This document shows positions 1 through 5,338 of a DNA stretch of 7,052 bases, in pieces (position 1 is the stretch's first letter; each line of letters starts with the position of its first letter). Origin of the DNA: Fretibacterium sp. (GTDB lineage Bacteria; Synergistota; Synergistia; Synergistales; Aminobacteriaceae); contig JAEEGY010000111.1 in the NCBI GenBank assembly GCA_016280565.1, positions 1 through 7,052 on the forward strand, read 5' to 3'. The notes beneath the pieces are model-generated. The model ran no database searches. It was not told the DNA's origin and worked only from the letters and a program-made list of their open reading frames with translations. A program made the position numbers and the translations under genes.

Positions 1-23
1 CACATCTTGTGATAATCTGCCAT
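1..23 (-). CDS. Start of an unidentified gene, cut by the window edge
   Basis: Only the first seven codons are present, reading MADYHKM. The start is well supported: a strong Shine-Dalgarno sequence (TGAGGGAGG, positions 40-32) lies 8 bases before the ATG at 23-21. The start codon is 25 bases after the stop of the upstream 2-hydroxyacyl-CoA dehydratase family gene, so the two are probably co-transcribed and belong to the tail of the pst operon. Two-component dehydratases are usually encoded by adjacent genes, so a second, perhaps full-length, family member is a reasonable guess. Seven residues cannot show this, and the function is left open. Confidence 0.6.
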
Positions 24-48
24 AATAAATACCTCCCTCAAGGTTTGA

Positions 49-846
49 TCATGACTGCTCGTAACAAATCTTTTCCCCTTCAGCAAAGGGACACGACTGA
101 TACACAAAATCATAGCTCGTTCTTTCACCGCCGCACCCGGCTTCGATGATGCGGTAAGGCCGCCCCTTCATCAGCCGGTCGATCTGACGGTAAATGCCCG
201 CGCCGCTCTGCACGCGAATGGGCAGAAACTCAACCGGCTCATCCGAGGACCCGACGTTTTCAGAAACCTCGCGCAGGATATCCAGACGCTCGCCAAGCGG
301 CAGGAATTTCAGGTAATACTCCAGGATATAGACCTGTGACCCGCTCAGACTGGAGTGATCCCTCAGACGGGACAGCAGCGCCGATATTTCTTTCATTTTC
401 ACGGCTGCAGCGTCTGACATTTTTTCATCAAAGCGGCGGCTGTAAACATTTTCTAATTTGTCTCTCAACCCCTGGATATTGCCGGGCTCATTCAAACGAT
501 AGACATATACGTCCTTTTCACGAAGTTCGGATAATTTCTCGGCCATCAGCGGACACCCGTCATCGACCACGATCAGGCGGCAGCTGTGGATCAGAGGGCA
601 TCGATCCGTCTTCGCATACGTCAAAGTGGAGTCGATCACGGAACACAGCCCTTGCTCCTCGGAGAATCTCAGTATATCCCCATCCACTCCATGCACAGGG
701 ATAGCCATGAGCCCCAGGGCGTGGAACAACCCGACAGGGATACCCGAGCCGATATACCCCACAACGTCATGGGTCTCAGAGGCCCGCACCACGGCACGGA
801 CATACGCCTCGCGGCGCAGCTCCTCAAGTTCCTCAAAGTAACCCAT
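49..846 (-). CDS. Short 2-hydroxyacyl-CoA dehydratase family protein (HgdB/YjiM-like)
   Basis: The 265-residue product matches the N-terminal half of the 2-hydroxyacyl-CoA dehydratase D-component family. Visible landmarks are VVGYIGSGIP (28-37), where relatives such as E. coli YjiM have a VG-x-x-C/S-x-x-P motif; GLCSVIDSTLTYAKTDRCP (66-84), matching the LCPLIKS...KTDKCP block; and VVDDGCP (93-99), matching the TTCDG segment. Cysteines 68, 83 and 98 fit positions used for an iron-sulfur cluster in relatives; C89, C238, C252 and C261 are extra. Family members are usually about 370-430 residues, so much of the C-terminal domain is missing or shortened, although the frame is open with a normal stop. 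The start lies 4 bases after the pstB stop (TGAGGAAATG), implying translational coupling; the GAGG is unusually close to the ATG. It occupies the place where phoU often sits. Substrate and activity are unknown: it could be a dehydratase subunit, a reductase-like paralogue or a cluster-binding regulator. Confidence 0.8.
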   Translation of the reverse strand: MGYFEELEELRREAYVRAVVRASETHDVVGYIGSGIPVGLFHALGLMAIPVHGVDGDILRFSEEQGLCSVIDSTLTYAKTDRCPLIHSCRLIVVDDGCPLMAEKLSELREKDVYVYRLNEPGNIQGLRDKLENVYSRRFDEKMSDAAAVKMKEISALLSRLRDHSSLSGSQVYILEYYLKFLPLGERLDILREVSENVGSSDEPVEFLPIRVQSGAGIYRQIDRLMKGRPYRIIEAGCGGERTSYDFVYQSCPFAEGEKICYEQS

Positions 847-850
847 TTCC

Positions 851-1615
851 TCAAAACGCCATCTTTATCAGTGAGCCGTCGTCCAGCGCGGAATTCAGCC
901 CCGCGCCGTCAAAGGTTCTGAGGACCTGACCGTCCGCCATCACGACCGCGAAGTCCGCTAACTTTGCCGCCTGCTGGAGACTGTGGGAGACCATGATGAC
1001 GGAGAACTTTTCCCGCAGCGCCAAAATCATCCCCTCGACCCTTTGGGCCGCCGTCCGATCCAGCGAGGCCGTGGGTTCGTCCAGCAGAAGCAGGCTGGGC
1101 TTCAGCGCCAGGGCCCGGGCCAGACAAAGGCGCTGCTGCTGCCCGCCGGAAAGGCTCTGGGCCGGGGCATCGAGACGGTCCTGGACCTCCTCCCACAGCC
1201 CTGTCCGCGTCAAGGTCTCCCTCACGCTCTCCTCAATCTCCGCGTGGGACATCCGCTCTGCCAGCTCCAGGGGCAGGGTGATGTTCCGCCGGATGCTGAC
1301 CGGCAGGGGATTGGGCGACTGAAACACCATGCCCACACGGCGGCGAAGCTCTGTTAAGGCCGGAGCTCCTTCGCCCTCCACGGGGACCAGCGCACCGTCC
1401 AGCAGCACCTGTACCTCTCCCTCGCCCTGATAACCATCAAAGCATTCGTTAAGCCGGTTGAGGGAGCGCAGAAGCGTGGACTTCCCGGAGCCGGACCGCC
1501 CCAGGATGACGCTGACCCGGTTGGCCGGGAAACAGACATCGACGCCATGAAGAATCTCCCGCTCTCCAAAGGAGACCCGCAAACCCTTTATCACCGCGCA
1601 ATAAGAGTCTGACAT
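851..1615 (-). CDS. pstB: Phosphate ABC transporter ATP-binding protein PstB
   Basis: This is the ATPase that drives phosphate import through PstC/PstA at the inner face of the cytoplasmic membrane. The 254-residue length is normal. All ABC motifs are intact: Walker A GRSGSGKST (39-47), Q-loop MVFQ ending at Q99, signature LSGGQ (155-159), Walker B LLLLD with catalytic E180 (175-180), D-loop SLD (184-186) and H-loop H211. The stretch FQSPNPLPVSI and the string around LSGGQQQRLCLARAL are typical of PstB rather than of other ABC importers. Small departures from common PstB sequences are GRSGSGKS in place of GPSGCGKS and ASLDR in place of SALDP. The ATG is preceded by AAAAGGGG with 9 bases spacing. 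It is the last transporter gene of the operon and is separated from pstA by 72 bases containing G/C-tract hairpins. Confidence 0.95.
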   Translation of the reverse strand: MSDSYCAVIKGLRVSFGEREILHGVDVCFPANRVSVILGRSGSGKSTLLRSLNRLNECFDGYQGEGEVQVLLDGALVPVEGEGAPALTELRRRVGMVFQSPNPLPVSIRRNITLPLELAERMSHAEIEESVRETLTRTGLWEEVQDRLDAPAQSLSGGQQQRLCLARALALKPSLLLLDEPTASLDRTAAQRVEGMILALREKFSVIMVSHSLQQAAKLADFAVVMADGQVLRTFDGAGLNSALDDGSLIKMAF

Positions 1616-1644
1616 GTTTAGCAGCCCCTTTTCGTTTCAGATGG

Positions 1645-1680
1645 CCCCCTGGGGGTTTCAGGGGGTATGTCCCCCCCTGA
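1645..1680 (-). promoter_or_regulatory. G/C-tract inverted repeats between pstA and pstB
   Basis: Seen directly: TCAGGGGG (1658-1665) and CCCCCTGA (1673-1680) form a perfect 8-base-pair stem with a 7-base loop. CCCCCTG (1645-1651) could instead pair with CAGGGGG (1659-1665), a 7-base-pair stem with a 7-base loop. The two stems share one arm, so only one can form at a time. No T-run follows on the minus strand, so this is not a standard terminator. It lies 30-65 bases before the pstB start, just upstream of its ribosome binding site, and could stabilise or process the mRNA or adjust PstB yield relative to PstC/PstA. It could also be a small dispersed repeat. The role is inferred. Confidence 0.5.
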
Positions 1681-1687
1681 GCTTCAA

Positions 1688-2566
1688 TCAAGCAACCCCT
1701 TCCCAGCGCCGCGCCAGGCGTCTCTGGAGCACCCTGGCGGACAAAATAAGCGTCCACGACAGGATCAGCAACAGCAATGCCGTTCCAAAACCCCGCGCCA
1801 GCTCCTCGGAGCTCGTGTACTGCGCCGCCGTGTAATAGATCTTGAAGGGCAGCGCCTCAAACTTTGCCGTGAGCCCGGCGGGGAGCCCCGCATTCGCCAC
1901 GGCCCCCGTCAGCATGATGACCGCTGTATCCTCCATCGCGCGCCCCATCACGAGGATGACGCCGCCCAGGATGCCCGGCCCGGCGGCGGGGAGCAGCAAA
2001 TGGCGCACGGCCTGAGCCCGGGACAGCCCCAATGCGTCCGCCGTGAGGGTGAGGCTGCGTGGCAGCGCCTCAACGGCTGAGCGCGTGGCCGTCACCAGCA
2101 CCGGCAGCACCAGAATAGCCAGGCACGCCGCCGCCAGCAGCAGACACGTCGTTCCCCGCGGCAGGAACGTCCTCCGCAGCAGGATGATGAGCTCCAGCCC
2201 AAACAGCCCCATCACGATGGAGGGAATACCGGCCAGCACGTCAACGCACTCCCCGATCCAGTCCCGCTCGCGGGGCGAGGCGAAACAGGCGAGGTAGACT
2301 CCGCAGGCGATGCCGGGGACCAGGACCAGCACCATGGTGACGGCCAGCAGCGACAGCGTCCCCGCGGCGGCAGGCCATATCCCGTCCCAAACGGGCCTCA
2401 GCGCCAGAAGGGCGTCCCACGCCGGGGTGCTGCCGAAGAGGAGCCGGAGGTTGAGCGCGGGCAGGCCACGAATAAAAAGGAAGCCCACAAGCCCCGCCAG
2501 CCCCAGCGAAACGATGGCCAGCGCCGCCCATCCCAGCATTGATAACACAAGTTCTTTGACCTTCAT
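1688..2566 (-). CDS. pstA: Phosphate ABC transporter permease PstA
   Basis: One of the two membrane subunits forming the phosphate channel. The 292-residue protein has about six hydrophobic segments (roughly 10-33, 65-95, 108-130, 138-161, 196-222 and 260-279). The family block DVLAGIPSIVMGLFGL (109-124) is characteristic of PstA. The EAA loop that contacts PstB lies at 175-200 (ADALGLSRAQAVRHLLLPAA), followed by the GRAMEDTA segment (208-215) seen in Pst permeases. The ATG overlaps the pstC stop in an ATGA arrangement (2563-2566). No good Shine-Dalgarno sequence is visible, only a G-run, so translation probably depends on coupling to pstC. It could be confused with PstC, but the gene order and the LAGIPSIV motif favour PstA. 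Confidence 0.93.
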   Translation of the reverse strand: MKVKELVLSMLGWAALAIVSLGLAGLVGFLFIRGLPALNLRLLFGSTPAWDALLALRPVWDGIWPAAAGTLSLLAVTMVLVLVPGIACGVYLACFASPRERDWIGECVDVLAGIPSIVMGLFGLELIILLRRTFLPRGTTCLLLAAACLAILVLPVLVTATRSAVEALPRSLTLTADALGLSRAQAVRHLLLPAAGPGILGGVILVMGRAMEDTAVIMLTGAVANAGLPAGLTAKFEALPFKIYYTAAQYTSSEELARGFGTALLLLILSWTLILSARVLQRRLARRWEGVA

Positions 2567-3453
2567 AGCCGTGCCCCCCGCGCCCGTTGGGACAGCCGTC
2601 GTGCCAAAAGGCTGAAGACGGCGCAGAACGTCAGGAGCAGCGCCCCCGCCAAAAGCAGCGAGAGGTGTTCCCCGCCCCCGATATCGGAGGACAACACCAG
2701 CGAGATGTGAGCCGTGAGAGTCCGCATGGAGTCCAGCGGGGAATGCGCAAAACGTATGGCGTTGCCCGCCAGCATCGTGGGGAGGAGGGCGTCGCCCACG
2801 GCCCGGCCCAGCCCCAAAACCGCCGCCGAGAGCAGAGACCGCGAGGCAAGGGGAAGCACGACACGGCTGAGGTGCTGGACAGGCGACAGTCCCAGCGCCG
2901 TGGCCGTGAGCCGCGTCTCCGCAGCGAGGGAGCGAACCGCCCCGTCCATGACAAAGGTCATGGTGGGAACTCCCTGAAGGGCCAGCAGCAGCCCCGCCGT
3001 CAGCCAGCAGAAGCCTGTCCCCCCCAGGGCGTCACGGATGAGCGGGACCAGGAGGAACACGGCCGCAAAGCCATACACCACCGTGGGCACCGCAGTCATC
3101 ATCGTGAGCAGCCCCAGGAGCCCCCGCGCAGCCCAGCGGGGCGCGAGGCCGTTCAGCGCGCAGCAGCACCCTAACGAGAGGAACCAGCCCAGGCACAGGG
3201 AAGAGAACGCCAGCAGAAGGGAGCACTGGATCATCGTGAGGATGCCAAACTTCCCCCCGGCCGGGTTCCACGCCGCGCCAAGGAGGCCGAGGCCCTGCCC
3301 CCTCACCAGGGCCTCAACTCCAGAAAGCAGGATGAAAGCGATCACCGTCCCCAACAGGCCCGACACGGAGAGGGCCAGCGCCCGAAGGAGGAGGGGCCCC
3401 CTGGCCCCCTCAGAGGGTTTTCTGCCGGTTAGGGACAATCCGCGACCTCTCAC
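2563..3453 (-). CDS. pstC: Phosphate ABC transporter permease PstC
   Basis: Partner of PstA in the membrane channel. The 296-residue product has a basic N-terminus of about 20 residues and then membrane segments near 22-45, 70-100, 111-138, 147-168, 205-229 and 262-285. AWNPAGGKFGILTMIQCSLL (61-80) is the usual Pst permease stretch between the first and second segments. AVPTVVYGF (121-129) is the counterpart of the PstA LAGIPSIV block. The EAA loop is ATALGLSPVQHLSRVVLPLA (184-203), followed by GRAVGD (216-221). The start is a GTG overlapping the pstS stop (GTGA, 3450-3453), with a weak ribosome site, suggesting coupling to pstS. An internal TTG at residue 6 would be an alternative start. A G/C-tract motif similar to that before pstB lies in the N-terminal coding region (3391-3417). 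Confidence 0.93.
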   Translation of the reverse strand: MRGRGLSLTGRKPSEGARGPLLLRALALSVSGLLGTVIAFILLSGVEALVRGQGLGLLGAAWNPAGGKFGILTMIQCSLLLAFSSLCLGWFLSLGCCCALNGLAPRWAARGLLGLLTMMTAVPTVVYGFAAVFLLVPLIRDALGGTGFCWLTAGLLLALQGVPTMTFVMDGAVRSLAAETRLTATALGLSPVQHLSRVVLPLASRSLLSAAVLGLGRAVGDALLPTMLAGNAIRFAHSPLDSMRTLTAHISLVLSSDIGGGEHLSLLLAGALLLTFCAVFSLLARRLSQRARGARL

Positions 3454-4289
3454 TTCTTGCCCTTGGGGATGGGAATATACCCGCTCTTCTCGATGATCTT
3501 CGCGCCCGGCTCGCTGTAGATGTAGTCGATGAACGCGGCGGTCAGGCCCGTGGGCTCGCCCTTGGTGTTCATGAACAGGTCACGCACCACGGGGTAGTCG
3601 CCCGAGGCGGCGTTCTCCTGGGAGGGCACGTGCCCGTCGATGGCCACGCCCGCGATGGAGCTGTCCAGGTGCCCGATGCCCACATAGCCGATGGCCCGCT
3701 TATCCTGAGCGATAGCGGTCTTCATGGCGCCGTTGGAGTTCACGACGTTCACCGTGGGGGCCAGCTCCGCCTTGCCCAGCAGTTTGTCCGTGAAGGTTTC
3801 ACGAGTGCCGCTGCCGTCCTCGCGGCCGTAAAGGTTGATCGCGCCGGGCTCGCCGCCAAGGTCCTTCCAATCCGTCACCGCGCCGGAGTAGATGGCCACC
3901 ACCTGCTCCTTCGTGAGGGCCTTGACGGGGTTGGCGGGGTGAACGGCCAGGGCCACGCCGTCGATGGCAAAGGGGAAGGTCACGAGCCCGTACTTCTCCA
4001 CCTCAGCGGGCTTGAGGGGGCGGCCCGTGTTGCCGATGCCGGCCAGGCCCTCCCCCACCTGCTTGACCCCAACTCCGCTGCCGCCGCCGGCCACGGTGAT
4101 GCGGATTTTGGGGTTAAAGGTCATGATATCCTGGGCCGCCTGGGTCATGACGGGGATATGGGCCGTCCCGCCCGCGATATCCAGCGTCCCCTCAAGGTCC
4201 TTGAAGGCGTCAAGCGGCGCAGCCGAAACGGATGATGCAACAGCCAACAAAAATACAAACAGACAGGATAATTTTCTCAGAGACTTCAT
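3450..4289 (-). CDS. pstS: Periplasmic phosphate-binding protein PstS
   Basis: Captures phosphate outside the cytoplasmic membrane and delivers it to PstC/PstA. The frame is open up to an ATG at 4334, but I place the start at the internal ATG 4289-4287. It has AAAGGAG (4304-4298) 8 bases upstream, and translation from it begins directly with a signal peptide: MKSLRKL, a hydrophobic core at 8-20, and a likely cut after VSA (about residue 23). That gives 279 residues. The only cysteine near the N-terminus (C9, in KLSC) does not form a lipobox, so the mature protein should be soluble in a periplasm. Phosphate-binding motifs are present: AGGGSGVG (67-74), GNTGRPL (86-92) and REDGSGTRETF (156-166). 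It is the first gene of the operon, with a terminator-bearing leader upstream. Confidence 0.94.
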   Translation of the reverse strand: MKSLRKLSCLFVFLLAVASSVSAAPLDAFKDLEGTLDIAGGTAHIPVMTQAAQDIMTFNPKIRITVAGGGSGVGVKQVGEGLAGIGNTGRPLKPAEVEKYGLVTFPFAIDGVALAVHPANPVKALTKEQVVAIYSGAVTDWKDLGGEPGAINLYGREDGSGTRETFTDKLLGKAELAPTVNVVNSNGAMKTAIAQDKRAIGYVGIGHLDSSIAGVAIDGHVPSQENAASGDYPVVRDLFMNTKGEPTGLTAAFIDYIYSEPGAKIIEKSGYIPIPKGKK

Positions 4290-4297
4290 CACAAGCG

Positions 4298-4304
4298 CTC
4301 CTTT
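4298..4304 (-). promoter_or_regulatory. Ribosome binding site that fixes the pstS start
   Basis: AAAGGAG on the minus strand lies 8 bases before the ATG at 4289. The longer in-frame start at 4334 has no comparable site and would put 15 extra residues ahead of the signal peptide, so the shorter start is preferred. Confidence 0.85.
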
Positions 4305-4346
4305 GTCTTCATTTGCCGTTAAAAAATAAACCATACAGGGAACAAC

Positions 4347-4382
4347 AAAAAACGCTTACCCAGGCCGTCTGGCGGGTACGCG
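4347..4382 (-). terminator. Rho-independent terminator upstream of pstS
   Basis: On the minus strand CGCGTACCC (4382-4374) pairs with GGGTAAGCG (4361-4353) with one mismatch. An inner GCC/GGC stem (4373-4371 with 4366-4364) closes a 4-base loop, with a 2-base bulge. Six Ts (4352-4347) follow at once, then GTTGTT. The geometry is that of a good intrinsic terminator reading toward pstS. No complete gene precedes it, so it either ends a small RNA or attenuates the pst operon. In the latter case full-length pst mRNA needs read-through or a promoter inside 4290-4346. Confidence 0.7.
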
Positions 4383-4554
4383 CGCACGGAAGGACACAGG
4401 CAGCCATACAGAAGCAGATCAGGCACCGTTATACCTGGGGACTGGACCGCCTTTGTGAAGGGTCAGAAAGGCCCTCAACGAACATGCATCCCGTGCATTC
4501 TGGACTTGCGGCACGTCACGTCATTGAGGATCCCTCCTAAATAGATTTTTATTC
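4347..4554 (-). ncRNA. Candidate pst leader RNA or small RNA
   Basis: The interval between a possible minus-strand promoter (4561-4590, start near 4554) and the terminator would give an RNA of roughly 200 bases. It contains two short hairpins (4484-4498 and 4449-4472) and the terminator stem. I could not match it to a known riboswitch or to 6S, SRP or tmRNA, and I found no strong alternative stem that would act as an antiterminator. The existence of the transcript is inferred from the promoter and terminator alone. Confidence 0.3.
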
Positions 4555-4556
4555 TA

Positions 4557-4562
4557 TATAAT
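4557..4562 (+). promoter_or_regulatory. Candidate -10 element for the histidine-phosphatase gene
   Basis: TATAAT on the plus strand lies about 58 bases before the ATG of the phosphatase gene, but no acceptable -35 is seen at 16-18 bases. It overlaps the minus-strand -10, so the two directions could compete for polymerase. Confidence 0.3.
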
Positions 4563-4590
4563 TATAACAGGAACAGAGGAAATCTGTCCC
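4561..4590 (-). promoter_or_regulatory. Candidate minus-strand promoter for the pst leader
   Basis: TATAAT (4566-4561) is a perfect -10 hexamer. GGGACA (4590-4585) matches the -35 consensus at four of six positions, with an 18-base spacer. It reads toward pstS. The AT-rich setting makes chance matches to -10 likely, so this is tentative. Confidence 0.35.
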
Positions 4591-4620
4591 GCATCATATC
4601 CTGAAGGGGAGCAAAACGGC

Positions 4621-5259
4621 ATGAAAGAACAGAGGACGACGGTCATCCTTGTGCGCCACGGGGAGTGCAGCGCGAACATCGAGGAGCGGTTCAGGGGCCG
4701 CTGCGATTTTGAGCTGAACGAATTGGGGCGCCAGCAGGCAGAGCAGATCGCCTCCGCGCTCCAAAAGCTAAATCCCGCAGTTCTCTACTCCAGCCCTCTG
4801 CGCCGCGCGGTCCAGTCCCTTGAGCCCGCCGCCCAGGCCCTGGGACTTGAGATACATATTGAGGACGATCTGACAAACATCTCCTTCGGAGCGTGGGAAG
4901 GCCAGAGGAAAGCCGACATCGCCCGTGACCAGCCTGAACTGTGGGACCTGTGGAAGCACCAGCCGGAGGAGCTTTCCTTTCCCGGCATGGAGAGCCTGGA
5001 CGAGGTGGGCAGGAGAAGCCGCGCCGTGGTGGACCGTCTGGTCCAGGCCCACGCCGGCACGACGATTGCCCTGTGCACCCACCGGACGGTGCTGAAGCCG
5101 CTGGTGTCCTATTGCCTGGAGATGACACGGCCCTGGTTCTGGAAGTTCCATTTCGACACCGCCTCAATATCCATCCTCATGCACGATGAGCGCGGTTATT
5201 CCCTGTTCAGCCTGAACCGCATCGACCATCTGACCCGGCTCAACAGGGAGTGGAACTGA
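4621..5259 (+). CDS. Histidine phosphatase family protein (phosphoglycerate mutase/CobC-like)
   Basis: A 212-residue cytosolic enzyme of the branch of histidine phosphatases that transfer phosphate through a phospho-histidine. The catalytic motif VRHGE (11-15) supplies R12 and H13. SSPLRRA (57-63) supplies the second arginine, and CTH (152-154) the second histidine, H154. In PhoE-type relatives a catalytic glutamate sits in LREIHLG; here the aligned position is N86 in LTNISFG, so acid-base chemistry may differ. The residue after H154 is arginine rather than the common glycine. Length and motifs suit alpha-ribazole phosphatase or a broad small-molecule phosphatase; no cobalamin gene is nearby, so the substrate is open. 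The ATG has AAGGGGAG 9 bases upstream. It diverges from pstS, which makes a link to phosphate supply possible but unproven, and it converges with thiN. Confidence 0.88.
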   Translation: MKEQRTTVILVRHGECSANIEERFRGRCDFELNELGRQQAEQIASALQKLNPAVLYSSPLRRAVQSLEPAAQALGLEIHIEDDLTNISFGAWEGQRKADIARDQPELWDLWKHQPEELSFPGMESLDEVGRRSRAVVDRLVQAHAGTTIALCTHRTVLKPLVSYCLEMTRPWFWKFHFDTASISILMHDERGYSLFSLNRIDHLTRLNREWN

Positions 5260-5270
5260 TGAGGCGCGCC

Positions 5271-5338
5271 GGTCCGGGCTACCGCTCCGCGGGCGTTGAT
5301 CTTTGCGCGTCCCCCCGCGCCGCGCCTATGCCCGGACC
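5271..5338. terminator. Inverted repeat between converging genes, possible bidirectional terminator
   Basis: GGTCCGGGC (5271-5279) and GCCCGGACC (5330-5338) are perfect 9-base inverted copies, and inside them CGCGGG (5288-5293) pairs with CCCGCG (5314-5319). The element fills the 66-base gap between the phosphatase and thiN and includes the last codons of thiN. It could form a long GC-rich hairpin in either transcript. It lacks a good T-run on either side, so termination is inferred from position and could be rho-dependent or absent. Confidence 0.4.

Larger units (their letters stand above)
4290..4620. other. Divergent intergenic region between pstS and the histidine-phosphatase gene
   Basis: This 331-base stretch holds no convincing protein gene. 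From the phosphatase side it contains an AT-rich promoter zone (4541-4570). On the minus strand a perfect Shine-Dalgarno sequence, AGGAGG (4538-4533), stands before a two-codon frame. Small inverted repeats follow at 4484-4498 (ATGCA/TGCAT, 5-base loop) and 4449-4472 (GCCTTT/AAAGGC, 12-base loop). A rho-independent terminator (4347-4382) and the pstS ribosome site come last. I found no Pho box of the E. coli type and no TTTACA-like direct repeats of the Bacillus PhoP type. The layout suggests a structured pstS leader RNA or a separate small RNA of about 200 bases. Confidence 0.6.

Noticed and set aside
2587..3174. A 195-codon plus-strand open frame opposite pstC
   Set aside because: It is antisense to the permease and its product is rich in R, Q, G and P with no family features, as expected from reading a hydrophobic gene backwards.
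3630..4235. A 201-codon plus-strand open frame opposite pstS
   Set aside because: It lies wholly antisense to a gene with clear phosphate-binding motifs; its translation is low-complexity and has no recognisable domain. High GC explains the long antisense frame.
4290..4334. The N-terminal extension of pstS up to the ATG at 4334
   Set aside because: It has no ribosome site and would bury the signal peptide behind 15 residues; the ATG at 4289 has AAAGGAG at ideal spacing.
4429..4524. Possible UGA read-through (selenocysteine) in the leader frame: after ATG ACG TGA the same frame stays open for about 28 codons and includes a C-x-x-C
   Set aside because: A frame this short can stay open by chance, no convincing SECIS stem with its conserved loop was found, and no selenocysteine genes are nearby.
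4290..4620. A Pho box for PhoB/PhoP upstream of pstS
   Set aside because: No CTGTCAT-type or TTTACA-type direct repeats with the right spacing were found on either strand.
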